Made by a program: the position numbers and the translations under genes. From Plasmodiophora brassicae (Eukaryota > Endomyxa: Phytomyxea > Phytomyxea > Plasmodiophorida): a stretch of 64,000 nucleotides of DNA. A model generated the notes under the pieces. It did not search any database, was not told the DNA's origin, and worked only from the letters and a program-made list of their open reading frames with translations. Location of the stretch: the NCBI GenBank assembly GCA_036867785.1, contig CP145411.1:1426001-1490000 (forward strand). Direction: 5' to 3'. Each line of letters starts with the position of its first letter. Positions within the stretch are counted from its first letter, which is position 1. Below, in pieces: positions 41,665 to 52,783 of the stretch.

Positions 41665-41949
41665 ATGTCGTCCCGGGATGAGGTCCACGACGAAGACGCG
41701 GCGTCGTTTGCGCGTCACAAGGAGATGTTCGACGAGATTGTGAAGAAGTACGAGCTCCATACGGAGGAGATGAGTGGGAGAATTGCCGATTTCCTGACGC
41801 AGCCGCGCTCGGACGGGTCGACGTCCATTACAGCCGACGGGTTCGCCGCTGAGTTCGACATGACGCCTGGCGACGCGTTCGTTTTCCTGTCCTGGATCAA
41901 CGTTGGCGTACAGTATAAGACCAAGTTTATGTCGTCGCTACCACAATGA
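41665..41949 (+). CDS. small acidic helical hypothetical protein
   Basis: 94 aa starting MSSRDEVHDEDAASFARHKE. The N-terminal half is a charged helix (EMFDEIVKKYELHTEEMSGR). The second half, ADGFAAEFDMTPGDAFVFLS followed by WINVGVQYKTKFM, looks like a compact helical domain with a buried Trp. I do not recognise the family. A TATA-like box about 125 nt upstream and the balanced composition support a real gene. Confidence 0.6.
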   Translation: MSSRDEVHDEDAASFARHKEMFDEIVKKYELHTEEMSGRIADFLTQPRSDGSTSITADGFAAEFDMTPGDAFVFLSWINVGVQYKTKFMSSLPQ

Positions 41950-42439
41950 TTCGTTATATACACTGTCTTGACGACGTGGTTTGGGATCTGTCTGTTTCAC
42001 GACAGATCGCCCGTGACAACCCTGGTACTTCGACATATACTGAACCAGGCTCTGCGGTTCTGTTCACGACCTTTGCCCGGGCATTAGGTAGTTCCTGGGC
42101 CTGCGGTTTCACTGAACAGGGTGATGAATCAACGTACTTGTCACTCATGCCTCATCGGGCATCACGGCTGGCCATTCGTTGTTGATAGGCGATCGATTCA
42201 GCACAGGTGACGTTTGTCAACTTATGTTGCTGGGAACAACGACTGTTGAACCGAGGGCGCCTGTTGTTACGAACAGGAGGGAAATTTTTTATAGTTCCGC
42301 GGTACGACGCGAGGTTTTCAAGTGATCATACCAATCCACGGCAGCGGTCAAGATCAACACTTTCAAAATTCAACGGGCCGCGCGCGCCGCATCTCGGCGG
42401 CGCAGCTTGCGAGCTACCTGAGCGTTAGAGGCTCGGACG
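41950..42439. other. gap without a recognised gene
   Basis: Short open frames exist on both strands, but none shows a motif. GGAAATTTTTTATAG near 42280-42294 is an AT-rich block about 145 nt before the ATG at 42440 and could be a promoter. Confidence 0.35.
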
Positions 42440-42787
42440 ATGGGTCCATGCGACATAGTCGATCCGTGCGACATTGACGCACGGGAAGATTGCGCGCACC
42501 GGTCAACAATCGAAACGATTCAGCTCCCTTCCGATGACGGCGAAACTGGGCATTCCGATGATGACGATGAGCTCCACAATGTGGTTGTGAAACCGTTCAC
42601 GAAGACATGCACGAGCCTGGGGGATTTCGCCGAAAAGCAACGTGATGGTCACACTGCGGCGTATACGTGTTGCATTATTTGCACTCTATCCTCCACGAGC
42701 GTGTTTGTCAAGTCGATACCCAACACATGCCTCTCCTCCGGTTGCGGTATTCATCCCAGGAATGTTACGGAACATATAATACAATAG
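42440..42787 (+). CDS. Asp/Cys-rich hypothetical, exon end uncertain
   Basis: The frame starts MGPCDIVDPCDIDAREDCAH and has an acidic patch (GETGHSDDDDELHNVV), then FTKTCTSLGDFAEKQRD. The later part is Cys/Ser-rich with no clear fold and may be intron read-through, because GTG/GTA donors occur after 42640. No family was recognised. It could be a 5' exon of the NR2C2AP-like gene that follows, but no clean join was found. Confidence 0.3.
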   Translation: MGPCDIVDPCDIDAREDCAHRSTIETIQLPSDDGETGHSDDDDELHNVVVKPFTKTCTSLGDFAEKQRDGHTAAYTCCIICTLSSTSVFVKSIPNTCLSSGCGIHPRNVTEHIIQ

Positions 42788-42897
42788 TGTTCTGGCTCTC
42801 TTCACCTTGTGGTATGGCGAAGCAACGTGCGCTGACTTCGAGGCACGATCCCCACAGGATGTCCGAAGCTGGACATCACTCACATCGCGGAGTGCGC

Positions 42898-43457
42898 ATG
42901 CAGTCAGCCCTGTCTGCCGTTGTTCGCGTTCAGGTAAGCCCGACCCAGCGGTCGCGTCTCCGTCATGCCAGCGTTATAGTCGTAACAGGCTGCGTTCAGG
43001 TGTCATCTGTACTGAACAGGGACACGGCGTCATATGGAAAGCAGCATCTCGTTGACCGCAATGATCAGACGTGCTGGAATTCCGATCAAGGCCTGCCACA
43101 GTCGATAACCGTGACCATGTCTCATCCAGTCGACATTTGCGGCGTTCGCATTGTGTTTCAGGGTGGTTTCGTCGGATCCAGGCTTCAGGCTTGGGTGAAG
43201 TCTTGCGGATCCGACACCTTCGCTCTCCAAAAGGAATTCGACGCTGAGGATCGCAACGGTAATTACCTGGGACCATGTGTCTATAGTATTTGGTTTGCCG
43301 ACCTGCTTCCTGTATAGGCCCACAAGACTTTCTGTTCGACGTGGCAGCTGTCGAGCGGATCAAGATCGTTTTCACCCAGAGCAGTGACTTCTTTGGTCGA
43401 ATCACAATCTACCATCTCGATATCCTTACAAGCACACCACCAACGGAACCAGCGTAG
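42898..43457 (+). CDS. NR2C2AP: NR2C2AP (TRA16)-like discoidin-fold protein
   Basis: Three exons, 42898-42933, 43000-43258 and 43318-43457, give 144 aa. An in-frame ATG at 42859 would add 13 residues. After the first intron the sequence reads VSSVLNRDTASYGKQHLVD, DQTCWNSDQGLPQSITV and VRIVFQGGFVGSR. After the second it reads QDFLFDVAAVERIKIVF, then QSSDFFGRITIYHLDIL. These blocks match NR2C2AP almost motif for motif (SVLNRNT, CWNSDQG, FQGGF, DFFGR, IYHL). The fold is a discoidin/galactose-binding-like beta sandwich. The human protein was described as a repressor binding the nuclear receptor TR4. Conservation in a protist that may lack nuclear receptors suggests an older role. Confidence 0.85.
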
Positions 43458-43651
43458 CATCCATGCAAATTATTCCTCTTATATGAAGGGCTTTCGATTC
43501 ATTGTTTGAACATACTCTGGTGAAATCTGCACATGACTATCGGTAATCCACTTGTCAACAAGTGCGTGCGGGCCAGCCGACAGTCGACTGGACAACCTGT
43601 CTGCCCAGGTGATCATTTGCGATATTCGATGGGATCGGGTAGAGTGCGATA

Positions 43652-46600
43652 ATGGATCCCGCACCGGCATCGTCGTCGGATGCGCCGTCCGACAGCGGTC
43701 GAGAGCCAGCCGCCGATGAGTCGTCGTTCTCGGGCGCGCTCGAGCAGCTCGGCGTGCACGCGTATAACGCGTCGGAACTTGAGGAGAGCGTTCGTGCCCG
43801 AGCGAATGAGATAATCGACCAGAAGCGGATCGCGCATGAAACGAAACGCGCCAGACTACAACTGTCCGCCAAGGTCAAGCTGTTGCGCTCGATTGAAAGC
43901 GATTTGCGGTCGACATCGTTGACGCCTGGCGCGTTATCCGATCTGCGAAAGAAAAGATCTGATGTGAAGCGGGACATCCAGGAAATCGAGGCGGACCTGG
44001 TCGCTCTGGAGAAGTCCGTTTCCAATGACGAGGCTAGACCAGCCGTTGGAAGGCGGACGTCGGACCACCAGGATCCAACCGTCTTGGCAGGGGAAAGCAC
44101 ACCGTTTTCTCATGATCAACAGTGGGAGTCCCGGGTCCGGCGTGTCGCTGTCCAGTGTGAGCCTACATTCCTGAAGAAACGGTCCTCGGAAGAGGTTGTC
44201 GATGATGTTGAGGAGACGGAACGTAAATCGAAGAGGCCTGCTCGTCGGTCGGTCAGGGTGTTCGATGACGCTGACGATTACGCGTACCAGCAGCGCTTGA
44301 GTCGTCTTCGAACAAGGCAGCAGTCTGATGATGACGATGACTTCAACGACGTCGATGTGGCTCCGATTCCGGACGGCGGCGAAGACGACGTCGAATTCGA
44401 AGGCGGACTGATCGTCCCCGGTCGCATTTACGACCGACTCTACAAGTACCAGAGGACCGCAGTGCAGTGGTTATGGGAGCTTCACCAACAGAATGTCGGC
44501 GGAATAATTGGCGACGCTATGGGTTTGGGGAAGACTGTCACCGTAATCGCATTCCTTGCTGGACTGGCACGAAGCGCGCACTTGAACGCCGGTCCCAACC
44601 TGATTCTGTGCCCCGCGAGTATCCTCGGTCAGTGGCTCCGGGAGTTCCGACGGTGGATGCCCACCTGTCGTGTCATGCTCCTCCACGAGTCAGGAAATCA
44701 CGAATGCTCTTCCAAGACGATTATAAGGAAAGCGCTCAAGGGCGGTGCTGGGCACACAGTGATCACCACCTACGAGAGCTTACGAAAGTATCACGAAATC
44801 ATATTACCCGCACAGTGGGGATACGCAATTCTGGATGAAGGTATGCCCGTTTCATATACCATCGCTCATAGCATCCACCAACACCAATCATAGGTCACAG
44901 GATCAGAAACCCTGATGCGACGGTACGTAGCCGTTTGCTGTTGAATTCCGCCTTCTCAGTCGTCTGCGGCAGGTTACTCTCCTTGTTAAACGTCTGAGGA
45001 CTCCACACCGAATAATTCTGTCTGGGTCGCCTATCCAGAATCACCTTCGGGAGCTATGGTCTCTGTTCGACTTCATATTTCCCGGCAAGCTGGGAACGTT
45101 GCCGGTCTTCGAAATCGAGTTCTGCGAGCCGATTGTTCGGGGCGGGTATGTGCATGCCACGCGCGAACAGGTTCAGGTAACGCGCCGCCGCGCTGGAATG
45201 CCGCGATCTTGTCTGACTTGCATGCAGGCGGCGTACCAGTGCGCTGTCATGCTCAGGCAAATCATAACGCCCCACATCCTGCGCCGTCTAAAGTCTGACG
45301 TCCTGCACCATTTGCCCCAAAAGTCGGAACAGATTCTGTTCTGCTCAATGACGGCGGAACAGAAACAGACCTATAAGCAGGTGTTAGCGTCCGATGACGT
45401 CGTGCATGGTGAGGGTGGCTTTTATACATCACACTGTTCTGACGATGACTGGTTGGTTACTGTAGCGGCCCCGGCCGACCAACGAATCTTCCGAGCAATC
45501 TCTCTACTTCGCAAGATTTGCAATCACCCCGATCTGCTGCTTCTGAGTGACGGGAGTCGAAACCTTCCCGACGACTATGGGCATGTTGGACGATCTGGTA
45601 AGCTCAAGGTCACCGAGCAGGTCTTAACGATGTGGAAGACCCAGGGCCATCGCGCCCTTCTGTTCTCCCAGACGCGGCAGTGTCTTGATATCATCGAGGC
45701 GATGGTTCGATCCCGTGGTTACGAGTACAGGCGTGTTGACGGAAGCACGCCAGTGCGGTCGCGCCAGGCAATCTTCGACGAGTTTAACAATTCCGACAAG
45801 GTATTTGTCCTCTTGCTGACGACGAGAGCTGGTGGATTCGGCCTGAATCTTGTCGGGGCGAACCGCGTGCTGGTATACGACCCGGACTGGAATCCGGCAA
45901 CAGATGACCAAGCACAGGAGAGAGCATATCGTATAGGGCAGACGCGTGACGTCACTGTTCTTCGGCTTATAACGCGCGGGACGATCGAGGAGAAGGTCTA
46001 CCATCGCCAGATTTTCAAGCAGCTGCTCACGAACAAGATCCTGGAAGACCCGACTCAGCAGCGGTTCTTCAGCAACTCTGACCTCAAGGACCTGTTCTCG
46101 TTCGTCGACGACGACGTCGGTGATGCTGGGTCCAGTGTGGAGACGGCCAGCATCTTCGGTCAGGTTCAGGATGCCCAAATTCATCGACATGAGCTTCAGG
46201 AGGAACCCATCGGTGACGACGATGCCAGCTCGCAGTTGTTGAAATGCCTCTTCGACAACACCGACCTGTCCAACGTCTTCTCTCACGAGAAACTGATCGG
46301 GTCGTCGACAGCTGGTTCCGGCGCGCAACTCGAGCAACGATCAGCAGCGTTGGCAGCGAAGGCGATCAAGGCCCTGCAATCCAGCCAGGGCCAGCTGTCG
46401 TCCGTCCCTATCGGCGTCCCGACTTGGACTGGGAAGAGCGGAAACGCTGGCGCTCCTGCAATGGCTGCCGCTGCAAAGGTTGACGGGGTCGTCCGTTTGC
46501 TGGGGACATCGAGCTCGGCAGATTCGTCTGCATCCAGCCTCCCACTATCGTCTCAGCAACTGCTGGCCGAGCTTCGCGACAAACAACAAGCCAACGAGGT

Positions 46601-46862
46601 CTCTTCCAAGGCGTCTGACGGCGCTCCCGACGAACGCACCGTTCGACTTCTAGCTGATTTACAGGCGTTCTTAATGCGGTTCGCGAACGGCGTCGAATCA
46701 GACCACCTTATCGGTCACTTCAAGGCCCGAATTAAGGACGCCGTCGACCAGCATGTATTTCGGCACCTGCTCCGGCGGATCGCCACGCTGGAGAGGCGGG
46801 GGGCGACGAAGCGCTGGGTGCTGAAGCCGCAACAGTCACAGCCTGTCGGCCCATCTACGTAA
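43652..46862 (+). CDS. ERCC6: CSB/ERCC6/Rad26-type SWI2/SNF2 ATPase
   Basis: Four exons with introns 44841-44893, 44923-44972 and 45177-45227 give 1,018 aa. The N-terminus has LEQLGVHAYNASELEESV, the leucine-latch element of CSB. The helicase core has YKYQRTAVQWLWELH, Walker A GDAMGLGKTVTVIAFLAGL and Walker B DEGH, with IRNPDA just after the first intron. It continues with ILSGSPIQNHLRELWSLFDF, FPGKLGTLPVFEIEF, LLFSQTRQCLDIIEAM, LLTTRAGGFGLNLVGANRV and RAYRIGQTRDVTVLRL. The C-terminus carries LLAELRDKQQA and a helical tail. CSB remodels stalled RNA polymerase II in transcription-coupled repair. The third intron is 51 nt with no in-frame stop, so its retention would insert 17 residues without breaking the frame. 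Confidence 0.95.
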
Positions 46863-47049
46863 ATTATTGATGACCTGGTGCTGTTGTTGTGCAGATCGCA
46901 AGGTCGGTGCTGGCTCGGCGCAACCCCTCAACCTCGTCTTTGAACGTGTCGCAGTCAGCGTGGTACAGCAGGTGCCAGAGTCCCCTAGTGGGAACGTCGC
47001 GTCGCCACCGTCCCCCCCTCTTCGCTGTCGATACCAGTACTCGTGCCAC

Positions 47050-50000
47050 ATGCATCCCCAATCGCTCGACAGCGACGCCAACCGGCCACCGTTGCAATCT
47101 TACGCCCCAGTGCACATGGCGCGGCTTGGCCCGGCGGATTTCCAGCCGAGGCAGTTCGGTCAGTCGACGTCCTGGTGCTTGACAGCGACGCCTGTTCACT
47201 GTGCGCCTATAGAATACTGTCCTGCGGCCGGGGCAGACATGCTGGCGATCGGGAGTTGCAACGGCGATCTTGTCGTCGTCGACTGGAACGATAACCGCGT
47301 TATCAACCGGGGCGCCATGTCCGGCGACATGCTCGACGATAAGGCGATCCTGTCGTTGTCGTGGCTGCACGGGTCGTCCCATTCGAACATGTTCTTCGCC
47401 GGGAACAGCATGGGCTCAACGGCGCTGTACAAGGTCGTCGCAGGTGCTGAGCGCCTGGCGCTCTGCCACGACTATGGGACGATTTGCAAGTTCGGTGTAC
47501 CGCTGCGCTTGTTTCCATAGGCCCACTTGCTGACGATAAACGGTCAGGTCGCACGACATGACGTCGATCCATGTGAACGTGTCCGATGAGCTGTTGCTGT
47601 CGAGCGGGCATTCCCATCACGTTCGCGTTGTCGACGTCAAGACCGGCCATGTCGTTCGAAAGTACAAGAGCATCCACGAGGACGCCATCAACGTGTCCCG
47701 ATGGGGGAACGTCTTCGCCAACGTCTTCCTGACGTGCAGTTTCGACCGCAACGTCAAGCTGTGGGATGTTCGGTGCCCGGGGCGGGATCCAATCTACAAA
47801 CTGTCCTCGAAGAACGGCAACGTCATGTGCTGCTTCTCGCCCGATGATCGCCATTTCCTCTGCGTAATCTGGTTGAGGGGCCGCCGAACCTCATGTGGTG
47901 CTGATGACGCTCTGTTTGCAGTCGTCAGTGAACAACGAAGTGAAGCAGTACGAGACGGTGGACGGTCGGTTGAACGTTGAATTTCGATTGCCGCGCCATG
48001 GCGCCAAATCGAAGGCCAGGCAGTCGTACACGAGATCGTACTACGCCGGCATCGATCAGATCGTGACCGGGTCGTCCAGCGAGGGCGTCGTCCGATCAGC
48101 GTGTACGATGACCGGCGAGGTCATCGGCGAACTGTCGCTGGTCAATGGAGCCACCCACCCGTCCATGTAACGGCGCCGTTCCATTGTACTACCCGATTCC
48201 GTTTCTCAGTGGGTCGTGTGTCCCTTAGCCATATTCAGTCGCTGAGGCCGAATCCTCGTGACACGTCCCGGCTCGCGGTCTTGATCTTCCACAGGCACGT
48301 TTCCGGCTACGATATCGTCGACGTCCGCACCGACAAGGACGACTGGGTGTCGGTACGCCGCCTGTCCTCCGATTTGAACACGGCTCGTCTGTCACGGTTC
48401 ACGCCTGGCGACATCGAGCTAGTCGCCAACGACGGCGGCGAACCCGTCCCAGGCCACATCGTTATCCTGCGGAACCGCTGGCCGTGGTTCCAACGCCAGC
48501 ACGCCCAACGGCATGACGTTCTTCCGGTTCCCTGCACGTCGCCGGTGCTCGACCTTGTCCTCGAGTACCTGTACGCCGACATCGTCAACGTCGTCGATCT
48601 GGATGCGGACGCCCTGATCGACTTGTATCGGCAAATCGCCCCTCTCGACCTGAACCGCATGTCCTGCATCGTCCTGGCGAACCTCGCCACGCGGATGACG
48701 CTCGGCAACGTCAGATCTATTGTCACGTTCGCGGACGAAGTCGGTCGGGCCGACCTGCTGCTCGACTGCATCGTGTTCATGCGCCGACACTGGCTCTGGT
48801 TTCGATCCGGTCCCAGCACGCCCATCACCGACCGCATCCGCCAGGAGGTTGGCAAGCACGTCGTGCCGGCTGGCGAGGTCGTCGGCGAGATCAGCACCCG
48901 GATCGGGCATCGTTCCGTCGTCGTCGGGTCGTTGATGTTCCTGATCGGCGGCCTAGCGCCAACGGGCGCCCGCGACCTCGACTACGTCCCGGTCCTCGAC
49001 CTCGCCTCCAACGAGTGGTGGCTGATGCCAACGTCGGGCGACGCGCCCGTTTCGCTGGCGTTCCACACGGCGACGTTAATCGGCGACTCGACCGTGTACT
49101 GCATCGGTGGGTCGCCGTTCTTCGGGTCGACCCGCGATGAGCACCGCCTGGCGCCGTGCTACACGCTCTGCCTGAAGACGCTTCGATGGGACAAGGTCGT
49201 CGCTGCCGGCGAGCACGTGCCGACCAGGCGGTCCAGGCACGCCTGCGTCGCGGTGGGCAACGACCTGTGGCTGTTTGGCGGGAAGCTTGCACACGGGGCG
49301 CCGCTGGACGGCCTGTACCGGCTGGAGCATCTGTCGGCGCGGGCGCCGACCTGGTCGACGGTCTGGCACCACAAGCAGCCGACGGGACGGTCTGGGCACA
49401 CGATGACGTACTGCCCACGACAACGGGCGATCGTCGTCCTCGGTGGGCACATCTCCAACGACCTGATCCCGTTCGACGTTGTCGCCACGTTCGATGTCGT
49501 CGGCCAGGAGTGGCACTCCAAGGTATAGACGGCCGTTGCCGTTCGTCGCGCGCGCGCCTGTGCTGACCCTGGTTCTCTAGGCGGTGCAGGCGGGTGGCGC
49601 CGGGTACCCGATCCCACGACTGGGCCACACGGCAACGCTGTCGGAGGACGGCGACGCGATCATCGTCATTGGCGGGCGCACGTCGCGGAGCCAGGTCGAG
49701 ACCGACGACGACATCGTCCTGTCCGACACCTGGGCGCTCTGCCTGCGCACGTGGCAATGGACGCGGGTGCCGACAACGGGCCAGGTGCCGCACTACGACC
49801 ACTCGGCGTGGTCCACAGGGGACGGGCGCGTCGCCGTCTGCGGCTGGTCGCGAGGGTCGCGATCCGGCGGCGCTCTGCGCTGCCTGACGTTGGCGACGGG
49901 CGCGTGGGCGAACCTGGAATGCAGGCTGAACAGCACCGGGGCGTGCCGCAGCGCGATATCGGTGCCGGCATCGACGCTGACGGACGACCTGACCCGGGCC

Positions 50001-50513
50001 GTCGACGAATGCAACGGCGAACCTGGAACGGATCGCGACGATTGCGTCCGGCTGGTGCTCGGCGACCTCGGGTCGTCGGTGCAGGTCCCCAGGTTCCTGT
50101 GCGACGCCAGGTCGGTGTTCCTGCGGCGAATGTTCGCTGCGGGCATGGCGGAAACGCGGACGCGTTCCGCCCGGCTGCCGGGCGTGTCGACGGTCGACGC
50201 GACCCGTCTGCTGTGGTACATGCAGACCGGCCAGGTGGCGTGCCGGGGCGAACCCGGCAGCGACAGCGACGAGCGGCTGATCAGGATGCTGGTGGCGTCG
50301 CGGTTCCTCGCCGTCGACAGCCTGTCGGAGCACCTGGAACGCCTGATGATCGGGCGCATCAGGCGCCGCAACATGGACGTCCTGCGACGTGTGGCCGACC
50401 AGCACTACCTGGAGCACCTGCGCCGCGCCTGCCTCTGGCGCCTGGCCCTGGTCGAGCGGGCCACCCGGCACCTGCAGGCGAAGAACACGCTGCTCTACCA
50501 TGTCTCGTCATAA
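47050..50513 (+). CDS. WD40-BTB-Kelch-BTB multidomain protein
   Basis: Six exons with introns 47159-47212, 47490-47547, 47864-47921, 48167-48228 and 49523-49580 keep one frame of 1,057 aa from the ATG at 47050. The WD40 part has FQPRQFEYCPAAGADMLAIG, MTSIHVNVSDELLLSSGHSH, FLTCSFDRNVKLWDV, GNVMCCFSPDDRHF and TRSYYAGIDQIVTGSS. It resembles a plant and protist WD40 protein group. The frame then runs on without a break into a BTB domain (DIELVANDGGEPVPGHIVIL, LDLVLEYLYADIVNVVDLD). Kelch repeats follow (GSLMFLIGGLAP, GNDLWLFGG, RAIVVLGGHIS, DAIIVIGGRTS). A second BTB (DCVRLVLGDLGSSVQVPRFL, TRLLWYMQTGQV) ends the protein. BTB-Kelch proteins are often Cul3 adaptors. The start could lie upstream, since the frame is open to 46867. 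Confidence 0.7.
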
Positions 50514-50579
50514 TCCATACACGGAACGAGGAGCCCTGGGCAGGAAGGACAGGGGGGTCGCCGGTCGGCCACGTCAGTC

Positions 50580-51221
50580 ATGCGGGACGCCGCGGAGGAG
50601 CCGCCGACCGCGGCGAGCGCCTGGGACGACCTACTGGAGTCGATCGGCGGTGGCGCCGACGGGTTCGTCGGCGGGTACGCCCCTGTAGCGGTGGTCGGGC
50701 AAAGCGATGACGCGTGCTGTAGGTGCTGGAGCGAGCGGCCGCGTCTGCTGTGCTTCGGGGACGTGGCGGAGCTGCCGCTGCCGTTGCCGACGACGGACGG
50801 GCACCCGATCTCGCCGAGTAGGACCGCGTCCGATGTGCTGCTCGCGAACGTGACTGAGCGCGCGCGCGCGCTAGTTGGCGACTGGGCCGAGATCCGCCTC
50901 GCCGATGCGGTCGTCGTTGACGCGTTCCGGATGGAGCACCTCGGCCTGATGACGATTGTCGGCCCGGTTGTCGATCCCGGTGCCTCCCTGGCGTACGTCA
51001 TCGCTGTGGACCTTCAGTATCCCGCACGATGTCGCACGGTGCTGCAGGCTGCCGTGGACGGCCTTCAGCGGCTTCGCCTTCCTGCCAGCGTCCAACAGGC
51101 GGGCGAGCGCCAAGATTGCGATGCAACACGCGGCAACCCTGTCCTGATCGTCGCGTGCAATGCTGCGCCGTTCCTGGAACGGTTCCCCGAGTACGAGGCT
51201 GAGGCCATGGCGGTACGCTGA
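50580..51221 (+). CDS. hypothetical protein, 213 aa
   Basis: A single frame starting MRDAAEEPPTAASAWDDLLE. A cysteine cluster near residue 45 (DDACCRCWSERPRLLCFGD) might bind a metal. The rest alternates hydrophobic strands and helices (IRLADAVVVDAFRMEHLGLM, AYVIAVDLQYPARC, NPVLIVACNAAPFLERF), suggesting a compact alpha/beta fold. I do not recognise the family. It lies 66 nt downstream of the WD40-BTB-Kelch gene on the same strand. Confidence 0.55.
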   Translation: MRDAAEEPPTAASAWDDLLESIGGGADGFVGGYAPVAVVGQSDDACCRCWSERPRLLCFGDVAELPLPLPTTDGHPISPSRTASDVLLANVTERARALVGDWAEIRLADAVVVDAFRMEHLGLMTIVGPVVDPGASLAYVIAVDLQYPARCRTVLQAAVDGLQRLRLPASVQQAGERQDCDATRGNPVLIVACNAAPFLERFPEYEAEAMAVR

Positions 51222-51412
51222 CGTGCATGCCTGTATACGTTCATTGAGTTCAATCCGGTGCCCAGGGGATGATCCGTCGTCAGGCGTTCCGCCTTGGCGC
51301 GGGTGTCGTATACTGCAAGGATAAAGGCGACCGCGAGACGGTCGTGTACCATGTGGGAGCGTGCCTGGGAAAGGCATCGGATTGCTTACGGTTAGGAGCC
51401 ATCGGGGGCGCA

Positions 51413-51427
51413 TGTGTGTGTGTGTGT
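51413..51427. repeat. short TG microsatellite
   Basis: About 7.5 TG units in the 5' region of the gene at 51491. A similar GT run occurs near 20552-20566, downstream of the acidic gene. Confidence 0.8.
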
Positions 51428-51490
51428 CTAGACAGTCCTCATTCGCCCTGCAGGGAGTCGGTTCGTGCGGATTCGTTTACCCACCCGCTG

Positions 51491-51998
51491 ATGGTGTTCC
51501 GGCCTGGTGCCGATTCGGCCGAGCTGATCGCGGCCACGTTGCCCGCTGAACTACCCGACGCTGGCTTCGACCAACTGTTTGGCGGAGACGACCGCAACGG
51601 TCCCGATGGTTTGCATCGACATCATGCTGCAGGCTCTTGCTCGCTGATAGGTTCTCCAGGTTCTGGAGGTCGTCCACCGGTGGTGGTTGCCATGCCACAT
51701 GAAGAACTGGTCGAACGCGTTCGCCAGGCGGTGACTGAACTGGAACTCTCCCAGGCGTCCTCCAACGTGCGAACACCGGCTCGTCGCCGTCGTCATGTAA
51801 GTTTCGCAAACGAACGCCGGTGCATTCGTCTGACAGGGTATGGACGGACGGAAATAGTCGAGCAACACCCTGGAGAGCCCTGCAATCTTCAGCAGCCCGG
51901 GCAGTTCGGCGGCGACGCCCCATTCCCAGAGCGCCGTCAAGTCGTTCTTCGAGTCGCTGCTGTCGCCGAAAGCGACCGCCGGCGCTGAAGAACCCTAA
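51491..51998 (+). CDS. Ser/Pro-rich hypothetical protein
   Basis: Two exons, 51491-51796 and 51858-51998, with a 61-nt intron starting GTAAGT, give 148 aa. It starts MVFRPGADSAELIAATLPAE. It contains an acidic Gly/His-rich stretch, a helix PHEELVERVRQAVTELELS and a basic patch TPARRRRH at the junction. The last exon is Ser-rich (SSNTLESPAIFSSPGSS, then SAVKSFFESLLSPKATA). The splice is supported by the strong donor and by the low-complexity but coherent second exon. No family was recognised. Ser-Pro sites suggest a regulated, mostly disordered protein. Confidence 0.55.
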
Positions 51999-52034
51999 TA
52001 GGGCCCGGTTGCCCCTACAATGTACAGGATCGCG

Positions 52035-52783
52035 CTATTTCTTTAGTCGTGCAAAGATGTGGGCGTGCGGGATTCCTGTTGCTCGACTTAGGCGAATTGC
52101 CGACTGGACGGGACCCCCTCGGCGTACCTTTGACGCTCTGCAGATGTGGAGGGTTCACGAACCAGAGCAGATCCGCACCTGCCAAAGCGACGGGCAGGTA
52201 TCGCCGAAGACTCGTTTCGTTGGCGATTGCACCCTGCAGGGCGTCCGTCGAGCCGGCCCACAGAACACAGTGCCTGATATCTGGTGACACAATGCGGTTT
52301 AACGGAGGGAGAGGGGCGTGATTCGAACGCGGTCGAGACACGTACCCGGCGTCACATCGTAAGGGAAGTCGTTGTCCCTGAGACGCAACGAGGTCGCAGC
52401 AGGTGGCCCTGCCGTTAGCAACCCCGAGTCCGGGTCGACCTGAGTGGGCTGATCAAACACGCGGTTGAACAGGTAATCGTTGGGGCTCTTGAAGCGCTGC
52501 CTGCCGAATTCATCTGCACGGGCGCGTGCACCGAACCGACGCAGGCGACGCACCTGACACCCGCCATCGTATTCCTGAACTCGTTCTGGACCTGCGGGTT
52601 CCTGCCTAGGCCGAGCGACCCTTGCCTGCGACGCGTGGCCCTGCCGTCAAACGGGGAGAACCAAACCCGCAAACGTTCGTCTCAATACCCGATCGAGGAC
52701 AGCACAGCGACGAGGTCGCGCAGCTCGTCCCAGGTGATGGGCGCCGCGCCGTCACGGCGGACCGCCCGCCCTACATCGCCCAT
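52035..52783 (-). CDS. DUF3605 family protein (GIG1-like)
   Basis: A multi-exon gene starting MGDVGRAVRRDGAAPITWDE, then LRDLVAVLSSIG. Later exons read RVQEYDGG joined to RQRFKSPNDYLFNRVFDQP. Then comes RDNDFPYDVTP joined through a GTACGT intron to DIRHCVLWAGSTDALQGAI. The end is GADLLWFVNPPHLQSVK joined to GIPHAHIFARLKK and a stop at 52035. ITWxELxDL, NDFPYxxxPxIxHxxLW, WFVNPPHLxSV and the PHxH end are the conserved blocks of the fungal DUF3605 family. That family includes Candida GIG1, which is induced by N-acetylglucosamine. The biochemical role is unknown. Introns are about 50-65 nt, and the join near 52640-52690 is not fully resolved. Confidence 0.65.

Noticed and set aside
47050-48300. 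WD40 part as a separate gene ending near 48168
   Set aside because: The GTAACG...CTTAG intron 48167-48228 restores a frame matching the end of the WD40 family (HIQSLRPNP) and runs straight into the BTB domain. A separate gene remains possible only if transcripts show it.
48891-50501. 536-codon open frame on the minus strand
   Set aside because: It is fully antisense to the Kelch and second BTB exons, is Arg/Pro/Ala-rich, and has no motif. Long empty frames opposite genes are expected at this GC content.
52300-52345. tRNA-like T-loop string (GTTCGAATCAC) on the minus strand
   Set aside because: The flanking bases do not form a T stem and no acceptor or anticodon arm is found. The string lies inside an intron of the DUF3605 gene.
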